Assembly (NCBI RefSeq): GCF_000372725.1
Contig: NW_005199171.1
Span: forward strand, 68,911 to 92,568
From: Emiliania huxleyi CCMP1516
Taxonomy: Eukaryota; Haptophyta; Isochrysidales; Noelaerhabdaceae
DNA length: 23,658 nucleotides
Direction of reading: 5' to 3'
This document shows, one piece after another, positions 1-7,899 of the stretch. The notes beneath the pieces are model-generated. The model did not search any database. It was not told where the DNA came from and saw only the letters and a list, made by a program, of their open reading frames with translations. The translations under genes were made by a program, and so were the position numbers. Each line of letters begins with the position of its first letter. Position 1 is the stretch's first letter.

Positions 1-1905
1 CCGCTCCGCATCGTCTCGTCGCTCGAGGCGTCGGGCCGCGTGACGAGTCCGGCGGACAGCGCGACCCCCGCGTCGGCGGCGCCGTCGCCGTGCGAGCCCG
101 TGGCGGCGGCGCCGTGGGACGGCTCGCGCGACAACTCCGCCGAGCCACACGCACACCGCTCCTCCTCCGCCGCCTCTGCCATCTCCGCCGCCTCCGCCGA
201 CTCCGCCTCTGCTACGCCCTCTCCACGCGCCGCCTCCGACACCTCAGACGTGGAGAACGCCGGCGGCGCCTCCGCCGACGCCTCCGCCGGTGATGCCGCC
301 GCCTCCGCCGCCGCCGCCGCCGCTGACGCCGTCGCTGACGCCGCTGAAGCCGCTGCTGGCGCTGCTGGCGCTGCTGGCGCCGCCGACGACGCAGACGCAG
401 ATGCCGATGCCGATGCCTCGGACCCGCGCCCGCTGCCGGGGAGGCTCACGCCTTGCGGCTTCAGCTTGGGGGGGTCCCTCGGCGGCGCCGCGTCGGGCGA
501 GGCGTGGGGGAGCGACGGCGACGGCACGCAGTTTGCGCTGCGCACCGGTCCCGACTACAAGAAGCACAAGAAGAAGGCTCCGTCGGCGGCGCACATCTAC
601 TCGCTCCTCTCGGCCGACGTGCTCAAGGGCGAGCGGATCACGCCGGGGGTGGGCGCGCGCGTGCGGCTGCCGCGCAGCGCGGACGCCGACGTGGAGAACG
701 ACACGGGGCTGCCGCGCACTCTCGTGGTCAGCTGCGCGATTCCGCAAAAGGTGCGCCGTTTGGACGCCTTCCCCAAGACGGCCCCCGACCTCCTGCCCCC
801 CATCCTTCCCTGTAGCCCGCCCTGGACGCCTCGCCGACGCCTTGCCCGCACCCTCCCGCACACGCACGCACACTGCACGCACATCGCTGCTGCCTCGCCC
901 GCCGCAGGCGCCCTCGCTCATGGGGGGCAGCAGCGGCGACGCGGGAGGCGAGTGCTACCAGCTCATCCTCTACTTCCGCGCCTCGGTGGAGAGCTTGCGC
1001 GCGTGGCGCGACAGCGGCAGCGCCGGCTATGCGCTCTTCAGGCGGTGGGTGGAGGAGGCGCCGAGCCGGGACATCAGGCCCGCAAAGCGTGCGTAGCAAT
1101 CGTGTCACGCTCGTGGCCCTCCCGCCAGGCGCCGGGCGGCGACCTGCCGCTCAAGGAGCGGCTCAAGCTGATCGTCAAGATGGACAACTTGCGCGATCTC
1201 GGCAAGCTCGGCGCCTCGGTCGAGCAGGCGAGGCCCCTCCGGGACACTTTCGAGACGTGCACAAATCGTTTATCCGATAGCCAACGCGCGCCGATGTCGC
1301 ACAGCGTTCATCCGATAGCCAACGCGACGCTGCCGTCCGTTCGCTCCGATCCTTCCTCGCCCCAGCCTTTGCCCTCGCCCCCCCCCCCCCCCCTGATTCC
1401 CCTCCAGGACAAAGGCAAGCCCGTCCTCTTGACGAAATCGGGCTCGCTGACGCCGTCGGCCGCGCCGCTCTGCGGCCCGGACGGCTACCTCGAGGTCGGG
1501 ATCAACACCTTCCGCTTCGCGTACCTCACCAAGAAGGTGCTCACGGCCGCCCCCTCACGCTGGCATCACCCCCCCCCCCTCCCTCCCGCCCACACACGCC
1601 ACCATTCTCCTACGTCTGTCCATGGCCGCGCCAACCCATCCTTTACTTCGACCGCCTTCCTTTCTTGCAAGGGCATGCACATGTACCTGCCCTCGCTGCA
1701 CAAGCTGCACATGCACGTCGCGCTCACCATCGAGGGGCGCGACAACGCCGAGCTGCCCGAGCAGGCGCTGCTTGCGTGCCGGCTGAACGGCGCCGTCACT
1801 GCCGGGGCGGCGTTCCCGCGCACTGAGCGGGTGGTGCTCACACCTTGCGCGCTGTGGATAGGCCTCGACTTTGCCAAGATGGCCTCGCCGCTGCCTCCGC
1901 TTTGA
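1..1905 (+). CDS. EDR2_C (DUF1336) domain protein, 3' part, five exons
   Basis: The reading frame is open from the window edge, so the start lies upstream. Proposed exons, all phase 0, are 1-750, 908-1057, 1129-1227, 1408-1536 and 1672-1905 (TGA). Codons 15 to about 160 are Ala/Ser/Asp-rich low complexity. The conserved domain starts near 532 (FALRTGPDYKKHKKK) and runs through LVVSCAIPQK, YQLILYFRAS, LPLKERLKLI, GPDGYLEVGINTFRFAY and ELPEQALLACRLNGA. This is the order of the EDR2 C-terminal domain (DUF1336), which in plants follows PH and START lipid-binding domains; the present N terminus could follow such domains but none is in the window. The exon 1/2 and 2/3 joins change frame, so introns are needed there. 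The first and fourth introns (751-907, 1537-1671) are GT-AG. The second (1058-1128) and third (1228-1407) are best read as GC-AG, but GT donors at 1049 and 1219 also keep frame. The role is inferred: lipid-linked membrane or signalling function. Confidence 0.75.
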   Translation, partial: PLRIVSSLEASGRVTSPADSATPASAAPSPCEPVAAAPWDGSRDNSAEPHAHRSSSAASAISAASADSASATPSPRAASDTSDVENAGGASADASAGDAAASAAAAAADAVADAAEAAAGAAGAAGAADDADADADADASDPRPLPGRLTPCGFSLGGSLGGAASGEAWGSDGDGTQFALRTGPDYKKHKKKAPSAAHIYSLLSADVLKGERITPGVGARVRLPRSADADVENDTGLPRTLVVSCAIPQKVRRLDAFPKTAPDLLPPILPCSPPWTPRRRLARTLPHTHAHCTHIAAASPAAGALAHGGQQRRRGRRVLPAHPLLPRLGGELARVARQRQRRLCALQAVGGGGAEPGHQARKACVAIVSRSWPSRQAPGGDLPLKERLKLIVKMDNLRDLGKLGASVEQARPLRDTFETCTNRLSDSQRAPMSHSVHPIANATLPSVRSDPSSPQPLPSPPPPPLIPLQDKGKPVLLTKSGSLTPSAAPLCGPDGYLEVGINTFRFAYLTKKVLTAAPSRWHHPPPLPPAHTRHHSPTSVHGRANPSFTSTAFLSCKGMHMYLPSLHKLHMHVALTIEGRDNAELPEQALLACRLNGAVTAGAAFPRTERVVLTPCALWIGLDFAKMASPLPPL

Positions 1906-2446
1906 CGACTCGCATGCGCTCGCCAACTTGTGCCCGACTCGCATGTCCTCTGTTTGTTGTTTTCTAGTGTTGTGGGAGGCTCGGATCTTGCGTGAGTGTC
2001 CTTTGCGGTGTGGGGCGGGTATAAGGTAAGGTACGGGGTCCGGAGCGCGGAGGGTGAGTTGGTGTGACAGGGGGTTGTGCGCCGGGCCCTCTCCTGCTCG
2101 GCTCCAGCCGCGGTAGACAAGTCTTGTCATCAACAGAGTACTGCTACTGGGCACTGGGGGCTCTGGGGCTGGGGGGTTTTATAGGCATTGCGGGACGCCA
2201 ACCGTTGGCAGTGCCACCCAGGTCCCAGGTCCCAGGAGTGGGTCGGGCGGACACTCTTCTCACTTCTGCAGCGTGCGCCTCTCGATCCTGTACCGTGTTT
2301 GTTATGACCCCCCCCCAATGAACACACCAGCGAGGGAGGGCGAGACGATCGAGGGGTCCCGTACCACGCGGAATCGACCCTAGAGCGTATCCAGTGCTCA
2401 AGTGGGGCTCAAGTCAGTAACCGCACGCCCAGGAAAAGTCCGCGGA
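1906..2446. other. Intergenic spacer
   Basis: About 540 bp between the EDR2_C stop codon and the transposon. It holds 3' flank of the first gene and some G- and C-runs. I see no conserved coding segment, RNA gene or clear polyadenylation signal. Short open frames on both strands have no recognisable motifs. Confidence 0.5.
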
Positions 2447-2455
2447 CTTTAGTAA

Positions 2456-2506
2456 GGATAAATTTCAGATTACCCGGTTTTTGAGATTCGCCTCGCAGAT
2501 CACCCG
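2456..2506 (+). repeat. Left terminal inverted repeat
   Basis: 51 bp matching the reverse complement of 3361-3411 at all but one position (C against T at position 46). It already contains two copies of the internal CAGAT(T/C)ACCC decamer. Confidence 0.9.
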
Positions 2507-2539
2507 GCGTTTTTCAGATCACCCGGCGTCTGCGACGTT

Positions 2540-2850
2540 TTGCCTCTCAGATCACCCAACACGGCGAAATGTCGTTTCCAGATTACCCAACACGGCGAAA
2601 TGTCGTTTCCAGGTTACCCGGATCGCGAAATTTCTTTTTCCAGATCACCCAGTTTTGAGATTCGCCTCGCAGATCACCCGGCGTTTTCCAGATCACCCGG
2701 CGTGAGCGGTTTCAGATCACCCGGTGCGGCGAAATGTCGTTTCCAGCTTACCCAACACGGCGAAATGTCGTTTCCAGATTACCCAACACGGCGAAATGTC
2801 GTTTCCAGGTTACCCGGATCGCGAAATTTCTTTTTCCAGATCACCCCGTA
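2540..2850 (+). repeat. 31-bp subrepeats in left half of the transposon
   Basis: A block reading CAGATTACCCAACACGG then CGAAATGTCGTTTC recurs about every 31 bp. A larger unit ending in a GATCGCGAAATTTC segment occurs twice (about 2548-2650 and 2743-2845), so the left arm grew by internal duplication. Confidence 0.8.
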
Positions 2851-3057
2851 GTGGGATGAGCCGGGTAATCTGAAAGTTGTACGGATTCACGACACACTGC
2901 GTCATTCAAGCAAACGAGGCCGGGGATTCCGAGTGGGAGCTCTCCTTAGGACCAAGTGCCGCAGGTGCTCGCTCTCTGGACGAGGTGCACGCTCGCGTCC
3001 GGGTAAGCTGAAACGAGAAATTTGCGCGCGCGGGTAATCTCAAAGAGAAAAGTTAGC

Positions 3058-3323
3058 CGCCGGGTAATCTGGACGAGAAATTTGGCCGACCGGGTAATCT
3101 GACATGAGAAAAGTTAGCGGCCGGGTAAGCTGAAACGTGAATTGTGGGAGACTGGGTAAACTGGCTTCTCAGTTTTTTGATGAAATTGCTGCTGAGCAGG
3201 AAAATATCGATCGTTGCCGGGTAATCTGGACGAGAAATTTGGCCGACCGGGTAATCTGACATGAAAAATTTTAGCGACCGGGTAAGCTGAAACACGAATT
3301 GTGGGAGACTGGGTAAACTGGTT
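3058..3323 (-). repeat. Duplicated block of about 105 bp in right half of the transposon
   Basis: Two near-identical copies (about 3059-3163 and 3218-3322), each with four reverse-oriented decamers (GGGTAATCTG, GGGTAAGCTG and GGGTAAACTG types), lie on either side of a short unique segment. The right arm therefore expanded independently of the left arm. Confidence 0.75.
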
Positions 3324-3360
3324 TGACGGAAATCGCGCTAAGCAGGAAAATATCGTTCGT

Positions 3361-3411
3361 CGGGTAATCTGCGAGGCGAATCTCAAAAACCGGGTAATCT
3401 GAAATTTATCC
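3361..3411 (-). repeat. Right terminal inverted repeat
   Basis: Reverse complement of 2456-2506 with one mismatch; immediately followed by the second copy of the 9-bp target duplication. Confidence 0.9.
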
Positions 3412-3420
3412 CTTTAGTAA

Positions 3421-3965
3421 GCGCCGCAAATCGCGCGCAATGCTGTCGATGCGCGCCTGCTTCGACAAGTCCCTGCCCTGCCTCCACCGCCGCGAAAGCC
3501 TGGCGCCCGCTGGGCCTGCCGCCGAACGCCCAACCGCAAACTCTGGGCGTCGACGAGAGAAAGCTGGCGCAGTGGCGCAGGCTCGGCGACCTGGAGCCGG
3601 TCCTCGCGAGCGGCGCTGTCGCCCTCCTCGACGCGCAGTGGATCATCGATTTCGCTGAGTGTCGCGTATGCGGCGTTCCACTCGCCCGTTGCTGGCGGGG
3701 TGCGGGCGGCGTCCTCACCCACCGCCAGGCGCTGCCCAAAGAGGCCTTCCTCTCTTTCGCCCACCTCGTCGAGGCCATCAACAGGTATGTGAATTGGCTT
3801 CCAGTCGCCGCGCTCTCCTACCCGTGGCTGACCAAGGACCACCCCGATCCGCGCGGAGCCAACCTCTCCCGCGTCGCAAGGGCGCTCAAGGCCCTGCTCA
3901 GCGATCCCGACCTCATCCCGCGGCTCGGCGTCTTTTAGGACTTCGGCTCGCTCCACCAGCACCCA
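3421..3965 (+). pseudogene. HET-like (heterokaryon-incompatibility-type) gene fragment, interrupted
   Basis: In the frame beginning at 3423 the sequence is open to a TAG at 3936-3938. It reads LGVDERKLAQWRRLG, WIIDFAECRVCGV and then LPVAALSYPWLTKDHPDPRG. The last stretch resembles the SY.W...HPDP core of HET-like proteins that are expanded in microalgae. Directly after the TAG the same frame continues with DFGSLHQHP. In these proteins a Trp commonly precedes such a segment, so the stop looks like a nonsense change inside conserved coding sequence. No ATG is visible upstream; the transposon target duplication sits at the 5' edge and may have removed or displaced the beginning. Family recognition is from memory of motif patterns. 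An intron ending, rather than decay, is the alternative. Confidence 0.5.
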
Positions 3966-4760
3966 TGTGCGAGAACGCAGGGTAAATGTAAGCCGGATGG
4001 CTCACAGGCCACCTCTTGCGCCCCGAGCTCACCATCTACCGCACTGGTCACTTCCGCCCACTCGCTCCCAACCCATCCGCCTCGCCTCGGGCCGCGCCGC
4101 GCGATCTCGGGCCGCGCCGCGCAATCTCGGGCGATCTCATGCTATCTCGGGCGATCTCGGGGCCGCGCCGCGCTATCTCGGGCGATCTCGGAGCGTCGCT
4201 CGCGCGGCGGCACACCTGCTCAAAACAAGGAAGGGCCCGGTTGGAGCCACGGGGCTCACGTGCTCGCTCGGTTCTCGCCGCCTCACTCTGGGCCAGTGTG
4301 AGGCGGCGCCCCGCACTTGGAGCTCGCGATTTCCTTTTTCGACGCGGCGGGGCGAGCTGCTCGAGCTGCCTGCCACGAGGGACGGTCGAGGCCTCCCAGT
4401 CCGTGCAGCCCCGCGCCGCAGGCTCCCACAGGCTCCCCAGGGAGCCAGGCAACGCAGGCCCATGCCAACACTCGAGGAGGCGCTCCGGCGGATCCATCTT
4501 GAGCTCCATCGCGACGCCGACCGGCACAACCTCACCGATCCACACAGCTTCGGTCCGGCGGCCGTCAGCTGCGTCGCAGGTGGAGCAGGGCAGCACGCCG
4601 CTCACCATGGCCAGCACCCTGTCTCAGTTCGTGCCGGAATGTGCCGGCTCGTCGCTGGCGCACGCGAACGCCAGCAGCCTTCTCTCGATGCGATCCGCGC
4701 TCGACAACCGTCTCAACGCCGCCTGGCAGTCCGTGGCCGGCACGCCTCACATATTTGAAT
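3966..4760. other. Unassigned region after the HET-like fragment
   Basis: It may contain an intron and further exons of the preceding gene. A segment from 4462 (+) reads MPTLEEALRRIHLELHRDAD and looks less random than its surroundings. A second frame near 4605-4760 (MASTLSQFVPEC to HIFE and TGA) is also plausible. I could not connect them through clear splice sites and recognise no family, so no gene is called. Confidence 0.25.
4083..4196. repeat. Irregular GCGATCTCGGGC / GGCCGCGCCGCGC repeat
   Basis: Short units made of GGGCCGCGCCGCGC and (G/C)ATCTCGGGC alternate about eight times, some shortened. This is simple-sequence expansion; no coding role is evident. Confidence 0.75.
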
Positions 4761-6029
4761 GATTATGCTAGGTGGATCTGTTCGGTGGGAAGCGAACTTA
4801 AAAACTAGACTCAAAACCATCGAAAGATCGAGAACTCGACCCATAATGTGTGCGTCTATTTGTCTTTTTGGTCCTCTACATGTACATGGTTGGTTGGTTG
4901 GTTGGGGGTTGCTCGGTTGCTTGCTTGCGTGGTTGGTTGGAAGCCACCATACCAGGGCCACAATCGCGTTGCGGACCAGGTTTGTGACCCTGGCGGTGGC
5001 GAGCCTTTGGCGCACAGCGTGAGCATGCCAGCACGGCTCGCATCAGGGCTGCACCCGTCGCCGAGCACCTCGTGCACTCCACACGGATCGGGTGATGCCA
5101 CGAGCCCACTGCGCGGCTGCACCGAGTGGCTCTCTGTGGCAGGGAGTGCACTTTTATGCCACATGTTGGCGTTGCCTCGCAGCATGCCGAGTGGGCCTTC
5201 TGTCTCTGAGGAAGAACCGAAATGCGAATTCGCGCCCTGCCGAGTTCCGAGTGGTCAACCGGAGAGGTCTGTGGACACGTGTGCAGTCGAGGCAGCCGCG
5301 ATCGGCACGTCTCTGGCATCTGCGTGGTGAGCACCCTGGCGGTATGCGTGCGCAGCAGCCTCAACGCAGGGCCAGATGACGTGTCCGGTCGGAGGGCGCT
5401 ACCAACTGCTCGAATGGTTCCTCGGGGGTCGGATTCCGTCCACGCGCACGCGTCGGGGACCCGCTCAGCAGCACAGAGGGGTATCTGTCGCGCCACAGCT
5501 ATCGTGTGCTGCAGCCTCCGGCAAACCAGTGCCGGCAACTGGCCACCAACCCACCATCGATACACGGAGAACCGCTCGCACGAGTCAGCCCCGAGGCGAT
5601 CGATGGCTCTGGGGAGGCGCGGGGGGGCTAGAGGGTATCCATGCGGGGGGGGCGACGGGGTCCCATGGCCCGCCGCAGGCGCCGATTGGGGGGGGGGGGG
5701 GCGGGTTCTTTTTTTTGCGCGATTTGTCACTTGTTTTTTCATGGGAACTCGGCGTACTTGCGGCCATGCTGCGGCGGTGGCGCCAGCTGCGGCGGCGGCG
5801 CCGGCTCGAGCCCGAGCGGCGGCGCCAGCTGCAGCACCCCAATCGCCCCCTGCGCAGCGAGGTGGCGATATGGAGGAAAGGGTAAGGGCAGGGCCAGGGG
5901 CGGGGCCAACGCTGCTGTTGCCCGGATGATGAAGCCATTAGTAGCGCCCTCGGCCCGCGCCGCCGCAGGTTTTGATCTCCAGACTCCCGGCATTGCGCAG
6001 CGCGGCTGCTGGTGCCTCCGTCGACTCCG
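4761..6029. other. Long stretch without a recognisable gene
   Basis: A GGTT-rich patch lies at about 4888-4940 and long G and T runs at about 5688-5718. Open frames on both strands (for example the minus strand at 4876-5742) have no domain, no repeat pattern and arginine/proline-rich composition typical of chance frames in GC-rich DNA. A GGCGCCAGCTGC-type repeat lies at about 5778-5835. I see no RNA gene. Confidence 0.45.
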
Positions 6030-6030
6030 A

Positions 6031-6108
6031 CCGCGCGACTCGCCGCCGCCTCCCACGACCCTCCTCGACCTCCACGCCGATCTCCTGTCGCGCATCCTCT
6101 CTCGAGGG
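6031..6108 (+). pseudogene. F-box gene relic
   Basis: In the frame with a codon at 6061 the sequence reads LLDLHADLLSRILSR. This closely matches the F-box start of the RCC1 gene at the right end of the window (LLDLPTDLLLRALSR), and the similarity is visible in the DNA. The match ends abruptly after the Arg, and no RCC1 repeats follow. It may be a decayed or truncated copy of the same family, or a chance remnant of an exon whose neighbours I cannot identify. Confidence 0.4.
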
Positions 6109-6397
6109 AGGTGGATATGGCCGCGTTGGGTAGCGAGGATTGGTGTGATGCAGCCATAGACATCGTGTGTGGTGGCGACGACAAAGGAGGGGGCGCTCGC
6201 CCCCGCCGCCCCGTACATGGGTTTTTTCACCGTTTGCTCCTGTCTTTTCGCGTGTGCAGTGCTCCTCGCCCCAGCGTTTGCACTGCTCGCGGATCCTCAG
6301 CTCTTGCCCAGCACAAGCACAACGGCAAGAGCCCGCGTTCTCGCGTCTTCAGGCGTCACGAAGTCGGGTGAAACCCACCAACCAACCAACCTACGCT

Positions 6398-6545
6398 CCC
6401 GGTGTCTCGAAGGTCGTGTCGAGTGCGTTCCTGCTTCTTTTCGCGTGTGACCGCTCCTCGCCCCAGCGTGCACCCGGTGTCTCGAAGGTCGTGTCGGGTG
6501 CGCCCCATCTTCTTTTCGCGTGTGACCGCTCCCCGCATCAACGTC
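6398..6545 (+). repeat. 75-bp direct repeat, two copies
   Basis: Copy one starts at 6398 and copy two at 6473, each beginning CCCGGTGTCTCGAAGGTCGT and containing CTTTTCGCGTGTGACCGCTC. A diverged third partial copy (CTTTTCGCGTGTGCAGTGCTC) lies at about 6243. It lies just upstream of the 1.3-kb array. Confidence 0.8.
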
Positions 6546-6564
6546 TCGCTTTTTTTCACCACTA

Positions 6565-7899
6565 GAGTGAGGCCCTTGACGGGCCCCGCCCCCAATGGGG
6601 CGGGGTTGAATGGGCTAGCGCTGGCGTGGCGTTGACATGAGCACAAAGTTGCTAATGTGCGTAGACGAACAAACACAGAGTAGGGTTGAAATCGTCCACG
6701 TAAGGCTTAGGGAGTGCTTGGGGTGGCCTCAGGCATCCCCAAGGGAGTCGCAGCGGTGCCCCATAAGCAGCTTAGCGATTGTCGAACCTCGAAGCGCGTT
6801 CGTTTGAAGAAAGGCACACGCGACACGGTACTATCGGGCCACCGGAGAGTCACCGGTAAACTTCGACACTTAGAGGGGTGAGAGCATGCATTATTGTGGC
6901 ATATCATGTCACATAAGGTCGAGCTTGACTGCAGAAGCATCAAGAAGCGGATACTCCAACTCGACTGTGCCGGCAAACTGCCTCCTCACGCCGGCCGGCT
7001 GCCAGCAGCCGTCGCGGCCCGTGGCGTGCACCAGAGAGGGAGAGAGGTCGAGTCCGCATGGCTCAGGCCGGCCAGAAGGTGTGTGGCGACATCACCGTGG
7101 CAGGAGTGCGGAGAAGAGCTCGCCGAACGCGAGCAGCGGAAGGCCGAAGTGTGCCAGCGCAAGAGCCTCGCGAACGGGTGCAGAAGGAGCTCGCCGTGAC
7201 ACGATGCCGGGCGGTGGTGGTGCTCTGGCGGCTGTGCACAGTGGGAAAGGTCAGGCTGCAACAGCGTAGCACGATGGTAGTGCCCCGCTGCAGCCTGGCC
7301 TGACATGCACAGGGCGAACAGAGACCTTGCTATCGCCTGGCGCTCGTCTGGGCAAACTTTGACCGCCGCCCGGCTCGCCACGAGCACGCAGCGACAAAAT
7401 GATGACCGTGTCGAAGTTGAGGCTGGTCGAGAGGAAGAGGCTGCCGTGCGAGCCGGCAACTGGCTGGCTCGGCGTGAACGGCCGGCGGCGACTTTTTGCC
7501 GAAGAGCGTGCCTGCCGAAGAGCGAGTCTGACTCAAAGTGCACGGAGTGGGTGCCGCCGACCGTCGGGAAGAGTCCGATGGGTGCCAGGAGGATCCAGAG
7601 AGCGATGAAGGCGCAAATTGCGCCGCCGAAAGCGGCGGTAGAGGCCAGGACGTGCGCGTGGGCCGGTCGGGCCACGTCCCGGGGCGAGCGATCGAGGGCC
7701 GCGGGGCTCGCCCCGCCGGCCGAGCGGTGCGAACGGCCGGTCGCCCGCTTCGGGTTGGACCCGCCGGGCGGTCCGGCGGCGGATGGCACGGCCGGGCGGG
7801 CCCCGGGAGGCAGGCGGGGCCGCGACAGGCGGCAGGGCAGAAAATCCCATTCGGAGAGTGGTTGGACAGACCCGGTTGCTACTTTCAATGATAGGGACA
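6565..7899 (+). repeat. 1.3-kb tandem array, copy 1 (1335 bp)
   Basis: First of three head-to-tail copies. It differs from copies 2 and 3 by 8 extra bases (one G near 6581 and a 7-base stretch in CACACGCGACACGG near 6820) and a few substitutions. Each copy begins GAGTGAGGCCCTTGACGG and soon has a GC-rich hairpin, CCCCGCCCC-CAAT-GGGGCGGGG. The left edge joins the upstream sequence at CACTAGAGTGAGG. Confidence 0.93.
6986..7888 (-). CDS. Possible membrane-anchored protein, array copy 1
   Basis: A 300-codon open frame on the minus strand of the array unit. A basic Pro/Arg/Ser-rich N terminus of about 90 residues precedes one clear hydrophobic segment, AFGGAICAFIALWILLAPIG. This is followed by FPTVGGTHSVHFESDSLFG, whose codons have high third-position GC. 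The layout suits a type II membrane protein, but the rest is Arg/Ser/His-rich and may be non-coding or intronic. No family is recognised and no splice evidence exists. An overlapping plus-strand frame (7305-7943) is also open, so openness alone is weak evidence. Confidence 0.25.
   Translation of the reverse strand: MKVATGSVQPLSEWDFLPCRLSRPRLPPGARPAVPSAAGPPGGSNPKRATGRSHRSAGGASPAALDRSPRDVARPAHAHVLASTAAFGGAICAFIALWILLAPIGLFPTVGGTHSVHFESDSLFGRHALRQKVAAGRSRRASQLPARTAASSSRPASTSTRSSFCRCVLVASRAAVKVCPDERQAIARSLFALCMSGQAAAGHYHRATLLQPDLSHCAQPPEHHHRPASCHGELLLHPFARLLRWHTSAFRCSRSASSSPHSCHGDVATHLLAGLSHADSTSLPLWCTPRAATAAGSRPA

Larger units (their letters stand above)
2447..3420. mobile_element. Non-autonomous foldback-type DNA transposon with 9-bp target duplication
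   Basis: The element occupies 2456-3411 (956 bp). It starts GGATAAATTTCAG and ends with the exact inverse. Both sides carry the same 9 bases, CTTTAGTAA (2447-2455 and 3412-3420), a perfect target-site duplication. The terminal inverted repeats are 51 bp with one mismatch. The interior carries about 14 copies of a CAGATTACCC-like decamer in the left half and about 13 copies of its reverse complement in the right half, so the whole element can fold back on itself. A centre of about 130 bp (2875-3000) is unique. No transposase is encoded, so movement would depend on an enzyme made elsewhere. A 9-bp duplication and long subterminal repeats fit Mutator-like (MULE) elements best; that family call is inference. 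The matching ends suggest recent insertion. Confidence 0.88.

Noticed and set aside
4888..4940. GGTT-rich patch as a telomere remnant
   Set aside because: Irregular units and short length; not a recognised telomeric repeat.
4876..5742. 288-codon minus-strand open frame
   Set aside because: Pro/Arg/Thr-rich with no hydrophobic core, domain or repeat, and competing open frames on the other strand; typical of chance frames in GC-rich DNA.
6169..6450. Small plus-strand frame with a signal-peptide-like start (GFFTVCSCLFACAVLLAPAF)
   Set aside because: Only 93 codons, overlaps the 75-bp duplication relatives, and the downstream part is low complexity; hydrophobicity alone is not enough.
6770..6800. 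tRNA-like B-box (GGTTCGA on the minus strand) in each array unit
   Set aside because: The flanking bases do not form a T stem, and no acceptor stem or A box is found at the right distance.
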